Shown here: positions 53,168-61,300 of the stretch, piece by piece
Numbering within the stretch: position 1 is the first letter of the stretch
How the letters are laid out: every line of letters starts with the position of its first letter
Assembly: GCA_023525915.1 (NCBI GenBank)
Contig: CP026657.1
Coordinates: 2,690,001 to 2,754,000 of the forward strand
Length of the DNA: 64,000 nt
Origin: Acetispira formosa (nom. nud.)
GTDB taxonomy: Bacteria > Desulfobacterota > Desulfarculia > Adiutricales > Adiutricaceae
Direction: 5' to 3'
Notes under the pieces: generated by a model
What the model saw: only the letters and a program-made list of their open reading frames with translations
Told to the model about the DNA's origin: nothing
Database searches by the model: none
Position numbers and translations under genes: made by a program

Positions 53168-53418
53168 GTATGGCGTCCTTTGAAATATGGCTGATATGAA
53201 AGGCGGATTTTCCCCGTGAGGTTGAGGGGAACATCTCTCGCCCCGCTTTCTTGGCCCGGATACAGCTTAAAAGCGCGGCGGGATGAATTAGAGCCGCCGC
53301 CTCAAGCCGCTCATTATAAAATGTCGGAAATTTGAAAATAAACGGCCCTGAAAACGAAGCTCCGAAACAGGCGGTTCATTTCCAAGACTTGAGGGTACTG
53401 CGGAAAATTATACATACC

Positions 53419-53439
53419 GGCGTACATCAAATGTACGCC
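53419..53439 (-). terminator. Hairpin downstream of ssb, possible terminator
   Basis: A 9-bp perfect stem (GGCGTACAT and complement, 3-nt loop), 22 nt after the ssb stop on the minus strand. An AT-rich run with TTTT follows in that direction. The remaining 53168-53418 shows no gene. Confidence 0.4.
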
Positions 53440-53460
53440 TGGCCAATGTGAATCAGTTTA

Positions 53461-53934
53461 TCAGAACGGCATATCGTCTTCGGTCGGGGGGGGGCCGAAA
53501 TCGCCGCTGAAAGGATCGTCATCAGGGATATTGCGTGACGATTTCTGAGGCTGCGGCCTGGACGGAGCCGATTCGCGCCGTGGCTGGGGAGTGTAGTCGC
53601 CGCCGCCTTCGTCACGGCGGTTTCCAAGCATTTGCATGGTGTTGCCGATGATTTCGGTGGTATAGCGGTCGTTTCCGTTCTGATCCTGCCATTTGCGGGT
53701 CTGGATACGGCCTTCTATATAGACCTGACGGCCTTTGGAGAGATAATCGTTGGCGATTTCAGCCAGCTTGTCAAACAGGACGACATTGTGCCATTCCGTT
53801 CTGTCTTCGCCTTTGACGCGTTCGGTGGTGGCCAGCGAAAAACGGCAGATGGCCATATTGGTGTTTTGTCCATATTTCATTTCCGGGTCTTTACCGAGAT
53901 TGCCCACCAGAATGACTTTATTGATACCGGCCAC
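53461..53934 (-). CDS. ssb: Single-stranded DNA-binding protein
   Basis: A 157-residue SSB. The OB-fold begins [19 protein letters not shown] and has [34 protein letters not shown] split by conserved residues. A Gly/Pro/Arg-rich flexible tail ends in DDMPF, the tip that recruits partner proteins. The start is GTG at 53934, with AAGGAG 8 nt upstream. No adjacent replication gene. Confidence 0.94.
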   Translation of the reverse strand: MAGINKVILVGNLGKDPEMKYGQNTNMAICRFSLATTERVKGEDRTEWHNVVLFDKLAEIANDYLSKGRQVYIEGRIQTRKWQDQNGNDRYTTEIIGNTMQMLGNRRDEGGGDYTPQPRRESAPSRPQPQKSSRNIPDDDPFSGDFGPPPTEDDMPF

Positions 53935-54036
53935 GGTTTGTACTCCTTCCTTGGGCGCTATTGGCGCGCCTTTAGCTGTAGCTGTTTTTATAACAGCCTA
54001 TTATAGCATATCGTGGTTTGGGCCGCACCTAAAAAG

Positions 54037-54045
54037 ATAATCCGG
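54037..54045. repeat. Target-site duplication, left
   Basis: ATAATCCGG, repeated exactly at 54241-54249 beyond the MITE-like element. Confidence 0.85.
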
Positions 54046-54240
54046 CGGCGATTCTAATTATTGCCTTTTCCTATCTGATTATGGCCTTTTCCCATGAACT
54101 TACAGTTTGCAGCTACGCAAAAAGCGTGGTTTTTGCTTCGCGAGTGACCATTTTGGCTTCAAAACCAGTCGCTGGCGCTCCGTCACCCCTTGCGGGGCGA
54201 CCTGCTATTTTAAAATTGCCGTCTACTTTGAGAATTGCTG
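54046..54240 (+). mobile_element. MITE-like element, complete copy 3 with perfect 9-bp target duplication
   Basis: 195 bp, same orientation as the copy at 17839. The left end CGGCGATTCT is degenerate and the right end CTACTTTGAGAATTGCTG is well kept. The inner CAGCTACGCAAAAAGCGTGG hairpin is present. ATAATCCGG lies on both sides. Confidence 0.9.
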
Positions 54241-54411
54241 ATAATCCGGCGGCACAATCGCTTATGAAGTTGGGCGGTCTTGTGGCCGGGCGATTTGGAA
54301 AAGGCCGGACCGGCCTCGGGTTTTCTTAATCAGCCGGGCCGCAGGCTGAAGCTGTTATAATGTTAACCTATTGAAACTATGATGTACACATTTTATCGCT
54401 TGACGTGACAA

Positions 54412-54441
54412 TTGTACTTTGCTAAGCTGATTTAGTATCAT
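54412..54441 (+). promoter_or_regulatory. Possible promoter for the excisionase-like gene
   Basis: TTGTAC, 18 bp, TATCAT, 85 bp before the ATG. A nearby TTGACG offers an alternative -35. The region is clearly AT-richer than the surroundings. Confidence 0.3.
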
Positions 54442-54526
54442 GTTAAGTTAATGATAATGTGTAATAACGCCATTATGGGATTCGTAACTGTCTAAAATGT
54501 ATTATTATCGGTACTATGGAGTAAAT

Positions 54527-54715
54527 ATGGCTCTTTCGGAACAAGATAAAGCCGAACGTCCGTTTACAGTGAGAGAGGTGGCGGAATTTTTGCAGCTGAA
54601 GCCTACCACGATTGTATCATGGATTAAAAATGGCAAAATCAAGGCGGTAAAAGTCGGCCATGCCTGGCGCATCAAGCGCCGCGAGATTTTTCGAATCTTA
54701 GACGGCGAAAAATAA
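54527..54715 (+). CDS. Excisionase-family helix-turn-helix protein
   Basis: A 62-residue protein almost wholly made of an HTH_17/excisionase-type winged helix: FTVREVAEFLQLKPTTIVSW, then IKNGKIKAVKVGHAWRIKRRE. Such proteins direct phage or integrative element excision, or act as small regulators. The start at 54527 has GGAG 5 nt upstream. No integrase is near, and the next gene is broken, so this patch looks like a relic of a mobile element or a domesticated regulator. Confidence 0.75.
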   Translation: MALSEQDKAERPFTVREVAEFLQLKPTTIVSWIKNGKIKAVKVGHAWRIKRREIFRILDGEK

Positions 54716-54791
54716 GCGGCCCGGCGGGAAGCACCACCTTCCCAACCGGGCCTGACCCTCAACCCCTTTACCAACGAAAGGAGCAAAGGCT

Positions 54792-55112
54792 ATGGAGAAT
54801 TTAGCCGATTCAAAATCAAATGGCAAGAAAACCCCGGATTATCTCCTGATGTCCTGCCAGCAGGTTCTGGCGAATTCACTTTGCGGAATGATTGTAACCT
54901 TGGGCCAGATCATGAGAAAACAAGCTTTCGGTGACGATTAATACGACCAGATGGCCATGCTGGGAATGGCTTTAAGGCGCTGTGTCGATTATATCAACGA
55001 TTGCCAGCCAAAAAAACAGGCAACCCAACACCCTGATCGGATAAACCAATCCCAATTTCACATGCGGGAAGGGGTGTGCCAAGTCTGCTTAGAGCTTGTC
55101 CCACCCCACTGA
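54792..55112 (+). pseudogene. Small ORF broken by an in-frame TAA
   Basis: GAAAGGAG lies 8 nt before the ATG. The frame gives 49 residues, meets TAA at 54939-54941, and continues open for 56 more codons (YDQMAMLGMALRRC, then VDYINDCQPK) to TGA at 55110-55112. The second part has the same helical, amphipathic character as the first, so a single ancestral gene of about 106 residues interrupted by a nonsense change is the simplest reading. A short functional 49-residue product cannot be excluded. No family recognised. Confidence 0.4.
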
Positions 55113-55280
55113 AGTCCGCCACCGCCTCCTCTTTTGCCCCGGACATTTGTCAGTCTGCAATATAACATTACAAAGTGTTATTTATGGCCGCAGAGCAATC
55201 AAACCAGGTCGCTCTCGGCAGCCATTGGCTGTTGAATTTTCTGGCGTAAAATAGCGCCAAATTCAAGGCAGGGAGACAAA

Positions 55281-55925
55281 ATGACGCTTACCAACTTCAA
55301 CAAGACGATCTACAGCACTGAGGCCGACAAGGCTTCTTACCGCTTTCCCTTTCAGATTGATGACGAAAGAGGCCTGCGGGTGATCGTGGTCGACCCGGCC
55401 GATCTGGAGCAGGTGCCCCTGTTTCTGGCCGCCGATTACACCGTTGACAGCCTGGGTCAGGCCGATGGCGGCACAATCACCCTGACCGCCACCGGCCTGA
55501 AAAAAGCGGCCGAAGGGTTGAAGCTGATTCTGAAGAAAGCTCAGGCCCATGAATGTTCCGGCGGGGTCATTACCATTGACGGAAACGGCGCGGACATCAG
55601 TGAGGAAGAAATGCCGGTCGGCATAGACTATAGCGACGGCAACCGGGTCATTTATCAGAAAACCATCGCCTGCGGGGCAATTCCTTCCTCAAACACTAAA
55701 TATGTACCGCATAATGTTACAGGTTTCCGCCGGTATTGGGTTGCCTGGGCCTACGCGACGCATACACAGGGGTGGACTTTGCCCCTCCCTCTGGCTCATG
55801 CAACCGCTAGCTATCAAATCTACTTGGGTTTAAACTCGGAAAATGTGCAAATCACCACGTGGTGTACTTATTGGACAACTGTATGTAAAGAAACATACGT
55901 GACTATCCGCTACACCAAGGAATAG
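55281..55925 (+). CDS. Phage tail fibre-like protein
   Basis: A 214-residue protein. The N-terminal half (about 1-90) resembles the attachment domain of short tail fibres (FPFQIDDERGLRVIVVD, then ADYTVDSLG and GGTITLTA). The C-terminal half is a small beta domain ending TYVTIRYTKE, similar in pattern to receptor-binding tips of prophage tail proteins (CGAIPSSNTKYVPHNVTGF). It is an isolated gene with RBS GGGAG and a strong downstream terminator, with no other structural phage genes. Moderately confident; it could also be a domesticated surface or secreted protein. Confidence 0.55.
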   Translation: MTLTNFNKTIYSTEADKASYRFPFQIDDERGLRVIVVDPADLEQVPLFLAADYTVDSLGQADGGTITLTATGLKKAAEGLKLILKKAQAHECSGGVITIDGNGADISEEEMPVGIDYSDGNRVIYQKTIACGAIPSSNTKYVPHNVTGFRRYWVAWAYATHTQGWTLPLPLAHATASYQIYLGLNSENVQITTWCTYWTTVCKETYVTIRYTKE

Positions 55926-55983
55926 CCGGTCAATGGCTGGCAAGTGCTGATTTTATACACTAGCTGGCACAAAGGTCGCTATA

Positions 55984-56033
55984 AAAAAGCAAGGGCTTGC
56001 CGAAAGAAGTGTCGGCAAGCCCTTGCTTTTTAA
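55984..56033. terminator. Bidirectional intrinsic terminator
   Basis: A stem of about 17 bp (AAGCAAGGGCTTGCCGA and complement) with an 8-nt loop. It is flanked by A-run AAAAAA at the left and TTTTT at the right, so it can end transcripts of the tail-like gene (plus) and of scpB (minus). Confidence 0.9.
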
Positions 56034-56059
56034 TTAGATGAAATTTCAGCTTAAGGCGC

Positions 56060-56611
56060 TTAGAAAAGCCGCCGGTCATTCTCAGTATTCAGCGATTCAA
56101 TTTCCTCAATAGTGGGCAAAGATTCCAAGCTTGGCAGGTCAAAGGTTTCCAAGAATTTCTTGGTCGTGCCATAAGCAATGGGCCGCCCCGGCAAATCCTT
56201 TCTTCCCACCACCCGGATAAGTTCCTTTTCCAATAAAGCTTTAACCATGCCCCCGGCGTCAACCCCGCGAATCTTTTCAATCTCCACCCGCAACACCGGC
56301 TGACGATAGGCTATTATGGCCAGGGTCTCCAAAGCCGCCCGCGACAGCCGGGCCGGCGACTTCTTTTTAAGCCGCAAGGCATATGAAGACAACTCCGGGC
56401 GGGTTCGGAACTGAAACCCCCCGGCCACCGGCTTCAAAACAAAAGCCCGGCCCATCTCTTCATATTCGTTGATAAGGTCGTCCACCTGGCGGGCCAGCCG
56501 ATCCAGGGGGATTTCATCATCAAAAGCCTGGGCCAGACGCTCCAGCGACAAGGGCTCATCCGCCACGAACAAAAGACCCTCTATAACCGTTTTGATTGGT
56601 ATATCAGACAT
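56060..56611 (-). CDS. scpB: Segregation and condensation protein B
   Basis: A 183-residue ScpB, partner of ScpA and SMC in chromosome condensation. Winged-helix repeats read IEGLLFVADEPLSLERLAQ and LSRAALETLAIIAYRQPVLRVEIEKIRGVD (shown in part), the latter being the most conserved ScpB segment. Length is normal. scpA is not in the window. It ends at the shared terminator. Confidence 0.93.
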   Translation of the reverse strand: MSDIPIKTVIEGLLFVADEPLSLERLAQAFDDEIPLDRLARQVDDLINEYEEMGRAFVLKPVAGGFQFRTRPELSSYALRLKKKSPARLSRAALETLAIIAYRQPVLRVEIEKIRGVDAGGMVKALLEKELIRVVGRKDLPGRPIAYGTTKKFLETFDLPSLESLPTIEEIESLNTENDRRLF

Positions 56612-56889
56612 ATATTATGGTTAATTCCAATTTGACAATATAGCGGCCCCATCTGGGCCATGGTCAGTTATAATGCCCCGCCAAATGCTTTTCAAGGAAA
56701 ATTTTCAGTCAGGCGGTCGGATTTGGTAGGTTTCCCTGTCCGAGCGGAATTTTTCACAGAAAAAAATCAGAAAATTTGGGGCAGCTCAGTTCTCAAATAA
56801 CAGACTGATAATAAAGGAATAAATATGTCTACAGTTGTAGTTTGAAATCATTTTTTGTGAAAGTCTTCCATATGTCTTTCTAATTGTGC

Positions 56890-56917
56890 TTGACAAAAAT
56901 AAGATTTGTGGTAAATA
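56890..56917 (+). promoter_or_regulatory. Sigma70-like hexamers, candidate promoter
   Basis: TTGACA, 16 bp, TAAATA, in an AT-rich stretch about 690 bp before acsD. Confidence 0.3.
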
Positions 56918-57210
56918 TGAATAAACTTTAATCGTTAGACATGGCGACTAATATAAGAGCGGACTTTATAGCCCGTTTTGCGCCAAAAATCCATCTTCAC
57001 GGGACTTTTGAGAATAAGCGTCAGCCCCGCATATAGTGGGAAATGGGTCACGGGAATGGGTTCAGACCGGTTAATGCACACTGTCCGCACTGGCTGTTCA
57101 GGGCAGGTTGACCGCACACCGGCCGTTAAATTTTGCCGACCGCGTCACGAAGGCGTTGGCCGGTATTCTCAAGCAACGCTTTTTTAGCGACGGATGGCCC
57201 GCCTCAAGGG

Positions 57211-57239
57211 TTGACAATGCCGGCGGGTGTAATTATTTT
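57211..57239 (+). promoter_or_regulatory. Sigma70-like hexamers, candidate acs operon promoter
   Basis: TTGACA, 17 bp, TATTTT, about 370 bp before acsD. It would give a long leader. Not decisive. Confidence 0.3.
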
Positions 57240-57609
57240 TATAAGAAAATTAGTTCCTTTGGAAGGTTGCCTTGGATAAACTGAACGCCGCACACAGCCG
57301 TGCCATGCATTCCCTGGAAGGGGGCTGGCCAGCCGCAGGATCTTTCGGGATCGGTTATATTATGTTTGCCAGCTGGCGCTTATCTGAGAGCGAAGTGATA
57401 ACTTTGGCCTAGTCGCGATTTCGCGTCCGGGCTTTTTTTATCCCGGCGCCTGTTTGATTTTTGACGCTTATTTATTTTCCATAGATTTACTATATTCAGT
57501 AAACGGCCGCCGAATGAAAAAACGCGGCCGAAATTAAGTAAAACAGCCCGCCTCTTTATTTGGTATCGACCAACGCCAAGGGGAGGCAAAAGACCCAGGA
57601 GGTAGAACA

Positions 57610-58611
57610 TTGGCCTTTCAAATTCCCACCGTTAAATACAGCGGCAAAATCAACGAAGTTCCCGTCGGCGCCAAGAAACTCGTGCTTGGCGGCCAGAACG
57701 CCTACAGCTTTCATTCCTTCGAAGGCACTTTTCCCAACAAGCCGAAAATAGCTCTCGACGTTTGGGATTACAATCCGGGCGAAGATTGGCCGGAAGCCCT
57801 GCGGAAAGCTTATGAAGGCGTGATGGACGATCCCGGCGCCTGGGCCAAAAAATGCGTCGAATACGGCGCGGACATCGTGGTTCTGCACCTGAAAAGCTCC
57901 GACCCGAACGATAAAAACACCGGCCCGGCCGAAGCTTGCGCGGCGGTGGAAAAAGTTCTGGCCGCCGTCGACGTGCCCGTGGTCGTCTTCGGCGTGGACA
58001 ACAAGGACAAAGATGTTGAAACCCTGTCGGCCGTGGCTGAAAAGTTCGCCAACAAGAACTTGATCCTTGGCCCCGTCACCGATAAGAATTACAAGCAGAT
58101 TGGCGCCCAGGCCCTGGCCTACGGCCACACGGTCATCGCCCGCTCCCCCATCGACGTCAACCTGGCCAAGCAGCTCAACATCCTTCTGACCGGTCTGGGC
58201 CTGAGCAAAGACAAAATCCTGGTCGACCCCACCACCGGCGGCCTGGGCTACGGCATGGAATACGGCTATTCCGTCATGGAACGTATCCAGATGGCCGCGC
58301 TCGTTCAGCAGGACGACAACCTCCAGCAGCCCATGATCAGCTTTTTCGGCGAGGATATCTGGAAATCCAAGGAAGCCAACCTTCCGACCTCCGAAAATCC
58401 GCAGTTGGGCGACGCCCAGTGCCGCGGCGTCCTGATGGAAGTGACCGAGGCCATTGCGGTTCTCGGCGCGGGCGTGTTCGTGCTCTCCATGCGTCACCCC
58501 GCTTCCGTTCAGATCGTGCGCGAATATATCGATCTGGCTTATGACGGCGGCGCGGTCAAGGGCGACCTTCCGGTTGTTCCCGTCATCCCCGCCGACCAGT
58601 TCAAGAAATAA
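57610..58611 (+). CDS. acsD: Corrinoid iron-sulfur protein small subunit AcsD (CdhD-like)
   Basis: A 333-residue subunit of the corrinoid iron-sulfur protein that carries methyl groups from methyl-tetrahydrofolate to acetyl-CoA synthase. A TIM-barrel corrinoid-binding fold is indicated by VLGGQNAYSFHSFEG, ALDVWDYNP, VLHLKSSDP and ILVDPTTGGLGYGMEY. The start is TTG at 57610, since AGGAGG ends 7 nt upstream and no ATG fits. It is the first gene of the acs operon, before cooS; in Moorella the order differs (acsC-acsD follow acsB). Confidence 0.92.
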   Translation: MAFQIPTVKYSGKINEVPVGAKKLVLGGQNAYSFHSFEGTFPNKPKIALDVWDYNPGEDWPEALRKAYEGVMDDPGAWAKKCVEYGADIVVLHLKSSDPNDKNTGPAEACAAVEKVLAAVDVPVVVFGVDNKDKDVETLSAVAEKFANKNLILGPVTDKNYKQIGAQALAYGHTVIARSPIDVNLAKQLNILLTGLGLSKDKILVDPTTGGLGYGMEYGYSVMERIQMAALVQQDDNLQQPMISFFGEDIWKSKEANLPTSENPQLGDAQCRGVLMEVTEAIAVLGAGVFVLSMRHPASVQIVREYIDLAYDGGAVKGDLPVVPVIPADQFKK

Positions 58612-58625
58612 GAACTTTTGCACCC

Positions 58626-58647
58626 GCGCCCCGGTAAAACGGGGCGC
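58626..58647 (+). repeat. Hairpin after acsD
   Basis: 8-bp stem GCGCCCCG and complement, loop GTAAAA, no T-run. It may be an mRNA stability or processing element inside the operon. Confidence 0.55.
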
Positions 58648-58811
58648 ATATAAAAGGGCCTTAAACAGCCCGCAACCATAAAAGGCCGGAAAATAATAAC
58701 AAGGCCGCTTCCCGGCCGGGGTTCCCGGCAGGTTGAAAAAGCCACATCGGCCCAGTCCAGTGCGGACCACGCACTACGTCCCGTGCGGATCATGCACAAA
58801 GGAGTATAGCA

Positions 58812-58937
58812 ATGGCCAAAGAATGCAAAGAAAAGAAAATGACCAAAGCCGCTGACGCCCCCAAGCCGGGCGAGGCCGTGGCTGACCAGATCCTGCGTGA
58901 ACTCGATCGGGTTCATGTCAGAACTTCCAGATACTAA
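58812..58937 (+). CDS. Small protein between acsD and cooS, unknown
   Basis: A 41-residue ORF with AAAGGAG 7 nt before the ATG. The sequence is Lys/Ala/Glu-rich at first (MAKECKEKKMTKAADAPKPG), then DQILRELDRVHVRTSRY to a TAA. It is either a genuine small protein of the acs operon or the remains of a longer gene. No family recognised. The following 217 bp to cooS hold no ORF. Confidence 0.45.
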   Translation: MAKECKEKKMTKAADAPKPGEAVADQILRELDRVHVRTSRY

Positions 58938-59154
58938 AGGGCGGCCGAAAGGCAAGATATACACAGCCATAAGTCCGCGTTGGGCCCAGGTCAGGAACTG
59001 GTCCCGAGTGGAAAAACGCGGCGGCCTGTAAAAAAACTCCCCCCAAACGCCCTCCGGCCGGAGTTTCCCTAGATGGGAGGACAACGGTCCAAACGCCTGT
59101 GAAAGGCAACATCGCTTATGAAAGGCGAAAAGTGACTCGTTGAAAGGAGTTTCC

Positions 59155-61170
59155 ATGTCTGAAGAGAAGAAGGCGGTCCCCGAGGCCGTTACCACCGACC
59201 AAGCAACCATAAAAATGCTCCATATAGCCCAGGAAAGAGGTCAAGAGACCATTTTCGACCGGGCCGTTAAAATGAAACAGTGCAACATCGGCACCGAAGG
59301 CATCTGCTGCAAGATCTGCTCGCAGGGCCCCTGCCGTCTGCCCATGACCAAGGCCATCAAAGAGGGCACCGAGCCCGATAACCGCATGGGCCTTTGCGGC
59401 GCCACCCCCGAGACCATCGCCGCCCGCAACATGGTGCGCATGATCGCCGCCGGTTGCTCCGCCCACTCCGACCACGGCCGCGGCGTGGCCGAGACTTTCC
59501 GCGCCATGGCTTATGGCGAGGCCAAAGACTACACCATCAAAGACGAAATCAAGCTGCGCGAAGTGGCCGGTTATTTCGGCGTTGAGACCACTGTTAAAGA
59601 AGGCGACGAAGAGTTCCCGCGCGATAAGTGGGAAGTGGCCCGCGAAATCGCGGACATCGCCCTCAATCAGTGGGGCAACCAGCAGGGCCAGATGATCTAT
59701 CCCGGCCGCGCCCCCCAGGCCACCCAGGATCGCTGGGTCAAGCAGGGCGTCTGGCCGCGCGGCATCGACCGCGAAGTGGTCGAAATCATGCACCGCACCC
59801 ATATGGGCGTGGATCAGGATTATCGCAACCTGTTGAAGCAGGGCGCCCGCTGCTCACTGGGCAACGGCTGGGGCGGCTCCATGATGGCCACCGACCTTCA
59901 GGACATCATGTTCGGCACCCCCTATCCGGGCACCGGCAACATCAACCTCGGCTGCCTGTCTCACAATAAAATCAACATCATCGTCCACGGGCACGATCCG
60001 CTTCTGTCAGAAATGATCGTGGCGGCGGTTCACACCCCGGACATGATCGAATACGCCAAGGCCCAGGGCGCTGAAGGCTACATCGTGGCCGGCATGTGCT
60101 GTACGGCCAACGAAATCCTGGTGCGTCACGGCATGCCCATTGCCGGCGACTATCTCCAGCAGGAATTGGCCGTGGTCACCGGTGCGGTTGAAGCCATGGT
60201 CGTTGACGTTCAGTGCGTCATGGAGAACCTGGCCAACATCAGCGAATGCTATCACACCAAGTTCGTCACCACCATGCCCATTGCCAAGTGCGCTTCCGGC
60301 AAGAACACGGTTCACATCCAGTTCGAAGAGCACCACGCCATGGAAAAGGCCAAGGAAATCGTCAAGCTGGCCGCCGACAACTTCAAAAACCGCGATGCCG
60401 GCAAGGTCTGCATCCCCAGCGATACCAACAAGATGGTGGTGGGCTTCTCCACCGAGGCCATTAAGTATCACCTGGGCGGCACCTTCCGCGGCTCCTTCGT
60501 GCCCCTGAACGACAACATCATCAACGGCCGTATCCGCGGCATCGTCGGCGTGGTCGGCTGCAACAACGCCCGCGTTGAGCATGATGAAGTCCACATCGCC
60601 CTGATCAAGGAACTTATCAGGAACGACGTCATCGTCCTGACCACCGGCTGCTCGGCCATGGCCTGCGGCAAGGCCGGCCTCCTGACTCCGGAAGCCGCCG
60701 CCGTCTATGCCGGCCCCGGCCTGGCCGAAGTCTGCGAAACCGTCGGTATTCCGCCGGTCCTCCACATGGGTTCCTGCGTGGATAACTCCCGCATTCTCAC
60801 CGCCGCCACTGAAGTTATCAAGGCCGGCGGCTTGGGCAAGGAACTGGCCGACCTCCCGGCCGCCGGCGCGGCCCCCGGCTGGATGAGTGAAAAGGCTGTG
60901 GGCATTGGCCAGTATTTCGTCACCTCCGGCGTGTATGTCATGCTGGGCGTGCCGCTGCCCATCTACGGCGCTCCGAAACTGGTCAAACATGTTGAAGAGG
61001 AGATGGAAGAGCTTTATGGCGGCAAGTGGGATTATGAGCCGGATCCGATCAAATCCGCTCACAAGCTCATCGCTCATCTCGACAAGAAACGCAAGGCTCT
61101 GGGCATTGACACGGCGCGTGAACGCGTGTTGATGGATATGGCCGACCGTCAGAAAATCGAAGCCGCCTAA
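59155..61170 (+). CDS. cooS: Anaerobic carbon monoxide dehydrogenase catalytic subunit
   Basis: A 671-residue Ni-Fe-S carbon monoxide dehydrogenase (AcsA/CooS), interconverting CO2 and CO for acetyl-CoA synthase. N-terminal cluster cysteines lie in KQCNIGTEGICCKICSQGPC. The C-cluster and Ni ligands lie in the regions GCLSHNKINIIVHGHDP, GMCCTANEIL, GVVGCNNAR, TTGCSAMACGKAG and MGSCVDNSR. The start is the ATG at 59155 behind GAAAGGAG; a TTG 15 nt upstream is part of that RBS region. Full length and all visible cluster segments suggest activity. Confidence 0.95.
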   Translation: MSEEKKAVPEAVTTDQATIKMLHIAQERGQETIFDRAVKMKQCNIGTEGICCKICSQGPCRLPMTKAIKEGTEPDNRMGLCGATPETIAARNMVRMIAAGCSAHSDHGRGVAETFRAMAYGEAKDYTIKDEIKLREVAGYFGVETTVKEGDEEFPRDKWEVAREIADIALNQWGNQQGQMIYPGRAPQATQDRWVKQGVWPRGIDREVVEIMHRTHMGVDQDYRNLLKQGARCSLGNGWGGSMMATDLQDIMFGTPYPGTGNINLGCLSHNKINIIVHGHDPLLSEMIVAAVHTPDMIEYAKAQGAEGYIVAGMCCTANEILVRHGMPIAGDYLQQELAVVTGAVEAMVVDVQCVMENLANISECYHTKFVTTMPIAKCASGKNTVHIQFEEHHAMEKAKEIVKLAADNFKNRDAGKVCIPSDTNKMVVGFSTEAIKYHLGGTFRGSFVPLNDNIINGRIRGIVGVVGCNNARVEHDEVHIALIKELIRNDVIVLTTGCSAMACGKAGLLTPEAAAVYAGPGLAEVCETVGIPPVLHMGSCVDNSRILTAATEVIKAGGLGKELADLPAAGAAPGWMSEKAVGIGQYFVTSGVYVMLGVPLPIYGAPKLVKHVEEEMEELYGGKWDYEPDPIKSAHKLIAHLDKKRKALGIDTARERVLMDMADRQKIEAA

Positions 61171-61248
61171 GCCTTGTTTCCGGTTTGCGGCCCCCCTGGC
61201 CTGAACAGGAAACTGTCAGTGCATGGGGAGTACCGTGAACAGTGAAAA

Positions 61249-61275
61249 CGGTGCGCCTGACGAACAGGCGCACCG
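61249..61275 (+). repeat. Hairpin between cooS and acsB
   Basis: A perfect 11-bp GC-rich stem (CGGTGCGCCTG and complement), loop ACGAA, 26 nt before acsB. No T-run. Probably an intercistronic mRNA element. Confidence 0.6.
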
Positions 61276-61300
61276 CCCCACTCGAAAGGGAGTTACACAG

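Larger units (their letters stand above)
56612..57596. other. Long intergenic region upstream of the acs operon
   Basis: About 985 bp, AT-rich in its first half. It has no ORF with RBS and family resemblance, and no RNA gene recognised. It contains AAAATTTTCAG and CAGAAAATTT patches reminiscent of the long-hairpin cores, and two promoter-like hexamer pairs listed separately. Confidence 0.5.

Noticed and set aside
55281-55925. Diversity-generating retroelement variable protein
   Set aside because: There is no reverse transcriptase and no template/variable repeat pair nearby.
56935-57187. Short overlapping ORFs in the long gap before acsD
   Set aside because: No RBS or family signal on either strand.
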